DNA of 64,000 nucleotides from JAVJST01 sp965229715 (GTDB lineage Bacteria > Pseudomonadota > Alphaproteobacteria > Rhodospirillales > Casp-alpha2), in the NCBI GenBank assembly GCA_965229715.1, contig CBDDJL010000002.1:310001-374000 (forward strand), read 5' to 3'. The notes under the pieces were generated by a model. The model did not search any database. It was not told the DNA's origin and was given only the letters and a program-made list of their open reading frames with translations. Both the position numbers and the translations under genes were made by a program. Below are positions 9,659-17,548 of the stretch, piece by piece. Positions within the stretch are counted from its first letter, which is position 1; each line of letters opens with the position of its first letter.

Positions 9659-9692
9659 GATCGATACAAGGTTTAGACAGGGACTTATCCCA

Positions 9693-10541
9693 TTGACAAA
9701 ATTGTCTCTTCACATGGTTTCGGACTCGACGGGAGAAACCGTCAGCCATATCGCCAAGGCGGTCGTCGTTCAGTTCAAGGAACTGACTGTTGAGGAATAC
9801 ACGTGGCCGATGATGCGCTCACCCGTGCAGGTCGACGAATTACTCGATGTGCTACGTGCCCGGCCGGGTTTCGTCATCTACACCGTCGTCGATAAATCCA
9901 TTCGCGACCAGATCGAAGCCGGCTGCCGGGAGATCGGCGTGCCGTGCGTTTCCGTGCTACAGCCTCTCGTCGATGGCCTGAAGGCGCATCTCAACCAGGA
10001 TGTGGAAGCCCGCCCCGGTAAACAGCATGCGCTCGATCAGGACTATTTCGAACGCATTGAAGCAATGGACTTTGTGCTCAGTCACGATGACGGCCAGTCG
10101 GTTCGCGATCTGGAAAGTGCCGACGTCATATTGGTCGGCGTTTCGCGAACCTCGAAAACGCCAACCTGCATCTATCTCGGCAATCGTGGTGTAAAGGCCG
10201 CGAACTTCCCCATGGTGCCGGGGTGTGCCCTGCCGGATGAAATTTTCACGGTCGAAAGCCCCCTGATCGTCGGACTGACAAAGGATCCGAAACGCCTCGT
10301 CGAGGTCCGTCGCCAGCGCCTCCGCCTTTTGAACCAGGAAGCCGATACCGATTACGTCGATTTCGATCAGGTCGCGCAGGAGATCAACGATGCCCGGCGG
10401 CTCTTCGCCAAGTATGACTGGCCGGTCATCAATGTTTCGCGGCGTTCGATCGAGGAAACCGCAACAACGATTATACAGTTGCTGAAGCGGCGTGCGGGCG
10501 GCGAAGGAGAAGACGCGGCGGCTGAAACCGCCGCCTCGTGA
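9693..10541 (+). CDS. ppsR: Pyruvate, phosphate dikinase regulatory protein (DUF299 kinase/pyrophosphorylase)
   Basis: A bifunctional ADP-dependent kinase and Pi-dependent pyrophosphorylase that turns PEP synthase or PPDK off and on. The 282-residue product shows the family start (HMVSDSTGETVSHIAKA), the P-loop-like stretch ADVILVGVSRTSKTPT near residue 145, and FPMVPG(C)ALP. I chose the TTG start at 9693: the family normally has a few residues before LHLVSDSTGET, and AGGGA lies about 10 bases upstream. ATG 9714 is the alternative. It is the first gene rightward of the origin-like interval. The maf start overlaps its stop. Confidence 0.92.
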   Translation: MTKLSLHMVSDSTGETVSHIAKAVVVQFKELTVEEYTWPMMRSPVQVDELLDVLRARPGFVIYTVVDKSIRDQIEAGCREIGVPCVSVLQPLVDGLKAHLNQDVEARPGKQHALDQDYFERIEAMDFVLSHDDGQSVRDLESADVILVGVSRTSKTPTCIYLGNRGVKAANFPMVPGCALPDEIFTVESPLIVGLTKDPKRLVEVRRQRLRLLNQEADTDYVDFDQVAQEINDARRLFAKYDWPVINVSRRSIEETATTIIQLLKRRAGGEGEDAAAETAAS

Positions 10542-11134
10542 AACAATTATCCCGTATCGTTCTGGCGTCAGCCAGTCCGTCACGCCGCCGCGTGCTCGAG
10601 AACGCCGGTCTCAAGATCGATGTGGTGCCGTCGGATGTCGATGAAGGCGCGCTTCGTGATGATATCGGCGAAATTGCGCCTGAAGAGCTCGCTGCCCGGC
10701 TGGCGGATGCAAAGGCTGCCGATGTCGCGCGACGCCACCCAACGGCCCCTGTCGTCGGCGCCGACCAGGTACTGGTGTGCGAAGGACGGCGTTTCGACAA
10801 GGCCGGTGACATGGCTAGGACCCGGACCCATCTCGCAGCTCTGCAGGGCCGCGATCATCAGCTCATTGCCGCGGTTTCTCTTTACCTCGGCGGCGAAGCC
10901 GTCTGGCAGTACCGCGAAACAGCACGGCTTACGATGCGTCCGCTGAACGGACAGCAGATCGATGCCTATCTCGATGCCGCCGGTCCGGCGATTCTGGGGT
11001 CCGTCGGCTGTTATCACCTCGAAGGTCTCGGCGCCCGGCTGTTCGACCGCGTCGAGGGCGATTTCTTCACGATCCTCGGTCTTCCGTTGTTGCCGCTGTT
11101 GGAAAGCCTTCGCCGGGCCGGTATTCTCGACTGA
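10538..11134 (+). CDS. maf: Maf-like nucleotide pyrophosphatase
   Basis: A 198-residue Maf/YhdE-family protein that hydrolyses non-canonical or modified nucleoside triphosphates and acts as a house-cleaning enzyme. The start motif LASASPSRRRVLENAG and the core VVGADQVLVCEG are clear. GTG 10538 overlaps the ppsR stop (GTGA). The order ppsR-maf-aroE-coaE-dnaQ is strongly conserved next to alphaproteobacterial origins. Confidence 0.93.
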   Translation: MKQLSRIVLASASPSRRRVLENAGLKIDVVPSDVDEGALRDDIGEIAPEELAARLADAKAADVARRHPTAPVVGADQVLVCEGRRFDKAGDMARTRTHLAALQGRDHQLIAAVSLYLGGEAVWQYRETARLTMRPLNGQQIDAYLDAAGPAILGSVGCYHLEGLGARLFDRVEGDFFTILGLPLLPLLESLRRAGILD

Positions 11135-11152
11135 AAGCACGGGGGTCCGGTC

Positions 11153-12034
11153 ATGAGTATCAGCGGCAGCACCATCCTCGCCGGCGTCGTCGGCTGGCCG
11201 ATCGAACATTCACTGTCGCCACGGCTACACGGTTTCTGGCTGAACCAGCTCGGCATCGACGGCGATTATAGGGCGCTCGCCGTTGCCCCTGGCGATCTCG
11301 GGCCGGAAATTCGTGCGTTGGCCGCCAAGGGTTATCGCGGTGTAAACCTGACCGTGCCGCACAAGGAGACTGGCCTCGCCATTGCCGATGAGGTCGACCC
11401 ATGGGCGGCTGCCATCGGCGCGGTCAATACGCTTGTGTTCGATGAGGGTGGCCGCATTCATGCCAGCAATACCGACGGCTTCGGCTTTATCGAAAACGTG
11501 CGCGCCGGTGCCCCCGAGCTTGATCTGCGGCTCGGGCCGACCGTGGTGATCGGCGCCGGCGGCGCGGCCCGCGCCGTCGTCGCGGCGCTGCTCGATGCGG
11601 ACGCACGCGCCGTACGACTGATCAACCGGACCCGATCCCGTGCCGACGACCTCGCCCAACACCTTTCGTCCGCGTTCGGCGGCGCGTACAACGGCCTCAT
11701 ACAGGTTGCCGACTGGGAAACCCGCGATCAGGCGATTTCCGATGCAACCGCGTTGGTCAACACGACGACACTCGGCATGACCGGGCAGCCGCCACTTGAG
11801 TTGTCGCTCGATAGTCTGCCGCGCCACGCTACCGTCAACGATATCGTCTACACGCCGCTGGAAACGCCCCTGCTGGCGGCAGCGAGGGCGCGCGGCAACC
11901 CGACGGTCGACGGCATCGGTATGCTGTTGCATCAGGCCCGGCCCGGTTTCGAGGCCTGGTTCGGCGGTTGTCCTGTCGTCACGCCCGAGCTTCGGGCGCA
12001 TGTGCTGGCGGCGATGCGGGCGCCGCAGACATGA
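11153..12034 (+). CDS. aroE: Shikimate dehydrogenase
   Basis: NADP-dependent reduction of 3-dehydroshikimate to shikimate in aromatic amino acid synthesis. The 293-residue product has the N-terminal substrate region (GWPIEHSLSPRLHGFW), the catalytic Lys in NLTVPHKE, Asp in NTDGFGF, and the dinucleotide-binding GAGGAARAVVAAL near residue 135. The length is normal. It begins 18 bases after maf. Confidence 0.96.
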   Translation: MSISGSTILAGVVGWPIEHSLSPRLHGFWLNQLGIDGDYRALAVAPGDLGPEIRALAAKGYRGVNLTVPHKETGLAIADEVDPWAAAIGAVNTLVFDEGGRIHASNTDGFGFIENVRAGAPELDLRLGPTVVIGAGGAARAVVAALLDADARAVRLINRTRSRADDLAQHLSSAFGGAYNGLIQVADWETRDQAISDATALVNTTTLGMTGQPPLELSLDSLPRHATVNDIVYTPLETPLLAAARARGNPTVDGIGMLLHQARPGFEAWFGGCPVVTPELRAHVLAAMRAPQT

Positions 12035-12044
12035 CCGGTCCGCT

Positions 12045-12635
12045 ATGATTATTCTGGGCCTTACGGGCTCGATCGGCATGGGAAAGTCGACAACGGCCGG
12101 CATGTTCCGCAGCTTGGGCGTTCCTGTGCACGATGCTGACGCCGTGGTTCACGGGCTGCTCGGGCCGGGCGGCGATGCCGTGGCCGCTGTGGCCGATGCC
12201 TTTCCCGATACCCGTACCGGCGATGGAATCGACCGCGCGGTTCTCGGCCGGATCGTCTTTGAAGACGCCGCCGCGCTCGCCGATCTTGAGGCGATCCTGC
12301 ATCCGTTGGTCAGGCGTTCGGAGCGCGCCTTCCTGGGGCGCCAGCGCCGGGCGCGCCAGCCGCTCGTCGTGCTGGATATTCCTTTGCTTTATGAAACCGG
12401 TGCGGAAAACCGGTGCGATGCCGTCGCCGTGGTTACGGCCCCGGGTTTCGTTCAGCGCCAGCGCGTGCTCTCGAGGACGGGCATGACCGAGGCCCGGTTC
12501 CGGGAAATCCTCGCGCGCCAGATCAGCGATGCCGATAAATGCCGCCTTGCGGATTATGTAATTCAAACTGGACTCGGCCGATATCACGCCTTGCAACAGG
12601 TCCGCGCAATCGTCAAATTGTTGACGCAGGCCTGA
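12045..12635 (+). CDS. coaE: Dephospho-CoA kinase
   Basis: Phosphorylates dephospho-CoA in the last step of coenzyme A synthesis. The 196-residue product begins LGLTGSIGMGKST, a perfect P-loop, followed by DADAVVH and the lid/CoA region DIPLLYETGAE. The frame is open far upstream through aroE in another register. ATG 12045, ten bases after the aroE stop, is the only start that places the P-loop at the N terminus. Confidence 0.96.
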   Translation: MIILGLTGSIGMGKSTTAGMFRSLGVPVHDADAVVHGLLGPGGDAVAAVADAFPDTRTGDGIDRAVLGRIVFEDAAALADLEAILHPLVRRSERAFLGRQRRARQPLVVLDIPLLYETGAENRCDAVAVVTAPGFVQRQRVLSRTGMTEARFREILARQISDADKCRLADYVIQTGLGRYHALQQVRAIVKLLTQA

Positions 12636-12710
12636 TCGCCGCCGTGGCATTCTTGGCTGGCAATCCCTGGGCATTAAACATAAATCGGGCGCAGCGCCCG
12701 GGGAAGAAGC

Positions 12711-13391
12711 ATGCGCGAAATCGCTCTCGATACGGAAACAACGGGTCTCGATCCCAACGATGGTCACCGGGTCGTCGAAATCGGCTGCGTCGAACTGATC
12801 AATCACGTGGCGACCGGCAAGACTTATCACCAGTACATCAACCCCGAGCGCGATATGCCGGAGCAGGCCTTTGCCGTTCACGGCCTTTCCGAGGAGTTCC
12901 TGTCGAGACACCCGGTATTTGCCGAGGTTGCCGGGGATTTCGTGGCCTTCGTCGGCGATTCGCCGCTGGTCATTCACAATGCCGCGTTCGACATGGGCTT
13001 CATCAACGCTGAGCTGGCGCGCGCTGGTCTGGAAGCGCTGGCGATGGAGCGCGCCATTGATACGGTGGGCATGGCCCGCCGCAAGTTCCCCGGCGCGCGC
13101 GCAAGCCTCGATGCGCTGTGCCAACGTTTCGACATCGATATCAGCCACCGTGAACTACATGGTGCACTGAAGGACGCGCAGCTTCTTGCCGAGGTCTATC
13201 TAGAACTTGCGGGCGGTCGCCAGCCCGGTCTCGAACTGGCTGCGGATCAGATCGCGGCAGCTGCCGATCCTGCGCTCGAGCGGGCCTATCGCGAACCGCG
13301 CCCGCATGCGGCGCGTGACGAAGAGAAGGCCCGTCACGCAGCCTTTCTGGAAAAGATCAAGGATCCGGTCTGGGTTCGTCCCGACGAATAG
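12711..13391 (+). CDS. dnaQ: DNA polymerase III epsilon subunit, proofreading exonuclease
   Basis: 3'-5' exonuclease of the replicative polymerase. The DEDDh motifs are all present: Exo I DTETTGLD at about residue 7, Exo II HNAAFDMGFINAE near residue 90, and Exo III HGALKDAQLLAEVY near residue 150. At 226 residues it has the usual length, including a short C-terminal tail that would bind the alpha subunit. It lies 75 bases after coaE and ends the plus-strand run; the convergent secB follows 16 bases later. Confidence 0.96.
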   Translation: MREIALDTETTGLDPNDGHRVVEIGCVELINHVATGKTYHQYINPERDMPEQAFAVHGLSEEFLSRHPVFAEVAGDFVAFVGDSPLVIHNAAFDMGFINAELARAGLEALAMERAIDTVGMARRKFPGARASLDALCQRFDIDISHRELHGALKDAQLLAEVYLELAGGRQPGLELAADQIAAAADPALERAYREPRPHAARDEEKARHAAFLEKIKDPVWVRPDE

Positions 13392-13407
13392 TGGGAAATG
13401 CGGAGCT

Positions 13408-13869
13408 TTATGCCTCGACCAGATCGGCCTCGCCCTGCTGATACATTTTGGTGAAATCGACCGGCGCCAGAAGCAGCGGCGGGAAGCCCGCGTCCCGGGT
13501 TACGTCGGCAACGATGTTGCGGGCAAACGGGAACAGGAGCCTGGGAACCTCGACCAGCAGCGCCGGTTTCAGCTCTTCGTCCGGCATGTCCGCCGAGATC
13601 AATCCGCCGTAGACGAGTTCGAGGACGAAGGCGACCGTCGAGCCGGTCTTGCATTCTGCATTGATCTGAATGACGACCTCGTAGGCGGTTTCCTGGAGCT
13701 TGGTTGCGCGAACATCGACATTGATCGAGATATCGGGGCTTTGCGCCCCCATGGCATTGAATACGTGCGGCGTCGAGGGCGCCTCGAACGACAAATCCTT
13801 AGTGTACTGAGCCGCCATCGATAATGATGTCGGCCCGCTGTCGGCGGCGGTCGTCTGATCTTCGGCCAT
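13408..13869 (-). CDS. secB: Protein-export chaperone SecB
   Basis: Tetrameric cytosolic chaperone that holds preproteins unfolded and hands them to SecA. The 153-residue product has the SecB beta-sheet core (YTKDLSFEAPSTPHVF, TAYEVVIQINAECK) and the conserved LLFPFARNIVADVTRDAGFPPLLLAPVDF. ATG 13869 was preferred; the frame extends upstream to 13944, but the extra residues do not resemble SecB. Confidence 0.95.
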   Translation of the reverse strand: MAEDQTTAADSGPTSLSMAAQYTKDLSFEAPSTPHVFNAMGAQSPDISINVDVRATKLQETAYEVVIQINAECKTGSTVAFVLELVYGGLISADMPDEELKPALLVEVPRLLFPFARNIVADVTRDAGFPPLLLAPVDFTKMYQQGEADLVEA

Positions 13870-13962
13870 GGGCTTTGCGTCCTTGCCTCTGGTTTCGGGT
13901 ATTCGAATGGCCGGTTGGCTACCACGGATGCCCGGGAGCGGCAACCGCCGGCCGTTCGTGCT

Positions 13963-14541
13963 TCAATCGTTGCCGTCGGCGTTTCGTCCCGCTCTCTTGT
14001 TGCGCTTTTCGTCACCGGTTTCGGTGTCTGGCTCATGGTCGAGTGCCGGGTGCGCATCGGGATGCAGCGGGTCCGTTACATCCTCGAAATCGCCGTCGAT
14101 GACCGGGCCTGCGCCGGGTCGGGCTCTGTCGCCGGGGCCTGGCCCATGCCCGCGGCCACCGGGCCGGCCGGTGTGAATCGTCGCGTTTCGCATCAGGTAG
14201 GCGAGCGCGTAACCGCCGAGCAGGCGGCGGAATGGCGGCAGGAAAAGAAGAAATCCGAAACCGTCGGTTATGAAACCGGGCGTTAGCAACAGCGCGCCCG
14301 CAATCAGCAGACACAGACCATCGAACAACTCTGCGACCGGTGCTTCGCCGCGGTCGGCGCTTTCCTGGATGCGACGAAGCGTGCCGAAACCTTGGTGACG
14401 CAGCAGTGCCGTGCCGATAAAGGCGGTGACGATAACCGCGCCAAGGGTCGGCCACAGGCCAAAACGGTCGCCGGCCTGGATAAAGACCGCGATTTCGCCG
14501 ATCGGAACGGCGATCATCGCAAGGAGGATGATCAAGCCCAC
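13963..14541 (-). CDS. fxsA: FxsA-family membrane protein
   Basis: A 192-residue protein with the FxsA pattern: a first helix LIILLAMIAVPIGEIAVFIQAG, a Gly-rich second helix, and LLIAGALLLTPGFITDGFGFLLFLPPFR. FxsA suppresses F exclusion of phage T7 when overproduced in E. coli; its normal role is not established. The C-terminal third is hydrophilic and rich in Gly, Arg and Asp, a common feature in this class. It lies upstream of secB on the same strand and divergent from the Tim44-like gene. Confidence 0.88.
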   Translation of the reverse strand: MGLIILLAMIAVPIGEIAVFIQAGDRFGLWPTLGAVIVTAFIGTALLRHQGFGTLRRIQESADRGEAPVAELFDGLCLLIAGALLLTPGFITDGFGFLLFLPPFRRLLGGYALAYLMRNATIHTGRPGGRGHGPGPGDRARPGAGPVIDGDFEDVTDPLHPDAHPALDHEPDTETGDEKRNKRAGRNADGND

Positions 14542-14724
14542 GCTTGCCCTTTCCCGTTGAACTGCTTATCTACCAAGGAGCGCCACGGTGTCGGCATAGC
14601 CGCGATCCGCCCGATGGTTGATCGTGTCGCGCCGTGTTTACTTGAGCAGCGCCCGTCGGTCCAGAGTCGAACTTTGGACAAAGCGGCGGGGACTGGTCGC
14701 CACTGAGAGTATAACGGGTCAGGC

Positions 14725-15441
14725 ATGGACGCCGGGTTCCCCATCGACATTCTTCTGTTCGCCATGGTCGCCGCCTATCTGGTGTTCCGTTTGCGTAATG
14801 TGCTGGGCCGCCGCGACGGCCACGAGGGCAATTACGGCGACCCGTTCAAGCCCGACGAGCGCGAGGACGGATTTACCGAATCCATGGCCGAGGACGATCA
14901 CTGGCGCGACGACGAAGAAGACACCGTCGTGCACCTGACCGACCGTAGCCGCGACCCGGCCCCGACGCCGGCGAGCGACATGGATGTCGACGGCATCCCC
15001 GGGCTGGCCGAAATTGCTGAACTCGACAACTCGTTCGACCCGGCCGGCTTCCGCGAGGGTGCCTGTGCCGCATTCGAAATGATTCTCAACGCCTATGCCG
15101 CCGGCGATACCGCGACGCTCAAAAATCTACTGAGCGCGGAAGTTTACGGTAACTTTGCCCAGGCGATCCGCGACCGCGAGCAGGCCGGCGAGCAGCTCGA
15201 AGACACGCTGGTCGGTATTCAGGCCGCCGACATCGTTGAGGCCTACACCGAAGGCCGCACGGCATTCGTGACCATGAAGTTCGTTACCGAGCAGGTCAAT
15301 GTAACGCGCGATGAAAATGGCGATGTGGTCGACGGCGACCCGAACAAGGTCATCACAGTGACCGATTTCTGGACATTTTCCCGCGATACCCGTTCGCGCG
15401 ATCCCAACTGGGCGCTGGTCGCGACCCAGAGCGCGGACTGA
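14725..15441 (+). CDS. Tim44-like domain membrane-anchored protein
   Basis: A 238-residue protein with an N-terminal hydrophobic anchor (IDILLFAMVAAYLVFRLRNVLG, about residues 7-28), an acidic spacer, and a C-terminal Tim44/NTF2-like domain from about residue 95 (FDPAGFREGACAAFEMILNAYAAGD). The domain resembles the C-terminal part of mitochondrial Tim44. In alphaproteobacteria the gene lies between secB and mltA, as here. The bacterial protein is membrane-bound, but its job is not settled. Confidence 0.85.
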   Translation: MDAGFPIDILLFAMVAAYLVFRLRNVLGRRDGHEGNYGDPFKPDEREDGFTESMAEDDHWRDDEEDTVVHLTDRSRDPAPTPASDMDVDGIPGLAEIAELDNSFDPAGFREGACAAFEMILNAYAAGDTATLKNLLSAEVYGNFAQAIRDREQAGEQLEDTLVGIQAADIVEAYTEGRTAFVTMKFVTEQVNVTRDENGDVVDGDPNKVITVTDFWTFSRDTRSRDPNWALVATQSAD

Positions 15442-15448
15442 GCTGCCG

Positions 15449-16696
15449 ATGCATCGGGGACTGAAGGCCGCCGCCGCGACCCTCGTTCTCGGCTTGGCGG
15501 CCTGCGCCGAACTCGCCAATCTGCCGATCAAGCTTCCGGAACCGACAACGGGCGATGATGCGGCCGAGCAACACGGCGCCTTCGTTCTCAATCGTACGAC
15601 CTATGAGGAAATCGAGGGCTGGGGCGAGGATGATCTGCGCGAAGGTCTGGCAACGTTCCTGATTTCCTGCCAACGGATTGTCACCGGGGCCGGTGACCGG
15701 CCGTTCGGCGACGACCCACGAATGGGCACCGTCGCCGAATGGGCGCGAATTTGCGAAGATGCCCGGGACTACGCGGCCGGCACCCAACAGGCTGCCCGTT
15801 ATTTCATCGAGAGCCGCTTCGAGCCCTACACGGTCAGCGGTGACGGCTCGCGCGAGGGTTTGTTCACCGGCTATTTCGAGCCGGAGTTGAACGGGTCGTG
15901 GCAGCCCGGCGGGCGCTTTCACGTGCCGCTCTATACCCGGCCCGACGATTTGATCGGCGCCAATCTCGGCCAATTCAGACCGGAATGGGACGGCACCAAC
16001 ATTGCCGGGCGGCTGCTTGACGACCAGTACGTACCCTACTACTCGCGCGCGGAAATCAACGCCGGCGCCCTGCAGGGCCGCGGGCTTGAGTTGATCTGGG
16101 TCGACAACCCGATCGACGCGTTCTTTCTCCATATTCAGGGCTCTGGCCGCATCAAGCTGGCGGGTGGCGGCTATGTCCGTGTCGGCTATGCCGGGCGCAA
16201 CGGCCACCGCTATGTGCCGATCGGCCGGGAGCTCGTCGCCATGGGCGCGCTCAGCCAGGAAGCCGTGACCATGCCATCGATCCGACAATGGATGGATGCC
16301 CATCCGCTGGCGTCAGCCGATCTGATGAACCGCAACCCGTCCTATATCTTCTTCCGGGTGCTCGAAGAAGATTCCCCGGTCGGCGCCCAGGGCGTGCCGC
16401 TGACACCGGGCCGCAGTCTCGCGGTCGATCGCCGGCACGTCCCCTACGGCGTACCGATCTGGCTGGACACCCGCGATCCGCGCGACCAAAAACGCAATAC
16501 ACCGCTCCGCCGGCTGATGGTCGCCCAGGATACCGGCAGTGCCATCAAAGGCGGTGTGCGCGGCGACTTCTTCTGGGGCGCGGGCCGGATGGCGGCATTC
16601 GCCGCGGGTGTCATGAAGGAGCCTGGCGTCTATTATCTGTTGTTGCCGAAAAGCGCCCGGCCGAAACCGGCGCTTCCCGACTCACAGGGCGGCTGA
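15449..16696 (+). CDS. mltA: Membrane-bound lytic murein transglycosylase A
   Basis: Cleaves peptidoglycan glycan strands with formation of 1,6-anhydro ends. The 415-residue product begins with a lipoprotein signal (LVLGLAAC, Cys at about residue 19). It has the MltA domain (SREGLFTGYFEPELNGS, LIWVDNPIDAFFLHIQGSGRI) and the C-terminal 3D domain with the catalytic Asp in VAQDTGSAIKGGVRGDFFWG. The protein should be anchored in the outer membrane facing the periplasm. It starts 7 bases after the Tim44-like gene. Confidence 0.95.
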   Translation: MHRGLKAAAATLVLGLAACAELANLPIKLPEPTTGDDAAEQHGAFVLNRTTYEEIEGWGEDDLREGLATFLISCQRIVTGAGDRPFGDDPRMGTVAEWARICEDARDYAAGTQQAARYFIESRFEPYTVSGDGSREGLFTGYFEPELNGSWQPGGRFHVPLYTRPDDLIGANLGQFRPEWDGTNIAGRLLDDQYVPYYSRAEINAGALQGRGLELIWVDNPIDAFFLHIQGSGRIKLAGGGYVRVGYAGRNGHRYVPIGRELVAMGALSQEAVTMPSIRQWMDAHPLASADLMNRNPSYIFFRVLEEDSPVGAQGVPLTPGRSLAVDRRHVPYGVPIWLDTRDPRDQKRNTPLRRLMVAQDTGSAIKGGVRGDFFWGAGRMAAFAAGVMKEPGVYYLLLPKSARPKPALPDSQGG

Positions 16697-16714
16697 ACGA
16701 CAGCCGGCATCGAC

Positions 16715-17548
16715 ATGACCGACGAACCCGAACCCGCAGGCAGCCCCGATCGCGCAACAGCATCGGGCGGCACGGCCGGCCCCGTCGTCGGTTTGTTCGT
16801 GACCTGTCTTGTCGACGTCATGCGGCCCCAGGTCGGTTTCGCCGCCGCGCGCCTTCTCGAGGACGCAGGGTGCCGCGTTGAGGTGCCGATGAGCCAGACG
16901 TGCTGTGGTCAACCGGCATTCAACTCTGGCGACCGGCGCGACAGCCGTGATATCGCGAAACAGGTTATCGCGGCATTCGAGGGGTTCGATCATGTCGTCG
17001 TTCCCTCGGGGTCATGTGCCGGGATGATCCGCGAACACTATCCCGACTTGATGGCCGACGAGTATGACTGGCATACTCGGGCGCTCGTTCTGGCCGGCAA
17101 GACCTATGAGCTGACCCAGTTTCTGACCGACGTCATGCATGTCGATATTGCCGAACGATACGAGGCGAAAGCGACCTATCACGACTCGTGCTCGGGCCTC
17201 CGCGAACTTGGCATTAAGGCGCAGCCGCGCGCCCTGCTGGCCGGTATAGAGGGGCTTGAAATCGTCGAGGGCGCAGAGGCCGAGACCTGCTGCGGGTTTG
17301 GCGGGCTGTTCTGTGTGAAGTATCCCGACGTTTCCGGCGCCATGGTCGACCGCAAGATCGACGACTTGGTGGCGACCGGGGCGGAAACCGTCCTCGGTGG
17401 CGATCTTGGCTGCCTGATGAACATTGCCGGCCGGCTGGCGCGGCGCGGCATCGGCATCGAGGCGCGACATGTGGCCGAGGTGCTGGCGGGCACCGCCACC
17501 GAGACCCCGGCGATCGGCCGCGGCCCGGATGACGGAGATCGCACGTGA
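16715..17548 (+). CDS. lutA: L-lactate dehydrogenase complex iron-sulfur subunit LutA
   Basis: One of three subunits (LutABC/LldEFG) that oxidise L-lactate to pyruvate. The 277-residue product carries two cysteine-rich CCG domains: TCCGQPAFNSGDRR near residue 66, and a second half with CSGLRELGIKAQPRALL and CCGFGGLFCVKYPD. An N-terminal extension of about 25 residues precedes VGLFVTCLVD. The gene follows mltA by 18 bases and overlaps lutB (GTGA). Confidence 0.92.
   Translation: MTDEPEPAGSPDRATASGGTAGPVVGLFVTCLVDVMRPQVGFAAARLLEDAGCRVEVPMSQTCCGQPAFNSGDRRDSRDIAKQVIAAFEGFDHVVVPSGSCAGMIREHYPDLMADEYDWHTRALVLAGKTYELTQFLTDVMHVDIAERYEAKATYHDSCSGLRELGIKAQPRALLAGIEGLEIVEGAEAETCCGFGGLFCVKYPDVSGAMVDRKIDDLVATGAETVLGGDLGCLMNIAGRLARRGIGIEARHVAEVLAGTATETPAIGRGPDDGDRT

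Larger units (their letters stand above)
9278..9692. other. Probable chromosomal replication origin (oriC) region
   Basis: A 415-base interval with no gene between divergent hemE (minus) and ppsR (plus). In Caulobacter the origin lies in the corresponding hemE-flanking interval. The sequence is clearly more AT-rich than its surroundings. It holds DnaA-box-like sites on the plus strand at 9383-9391, 9395-9403 and 9650-9658, an AT-rich block at 9311-9341 and a GTT triplet run at 9342-9353. Flanking genes run outward on both sides, as expected if replication starts here. It must also carry the hemE and ppsR promoters. Initiation itself is inferred. Confidence 0.75.

Noticed and set aside
9685..9693. 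A further DnaA box, TTATCCCAT
   Set aside because: Three mismatches in the last three positions; too weak to count.
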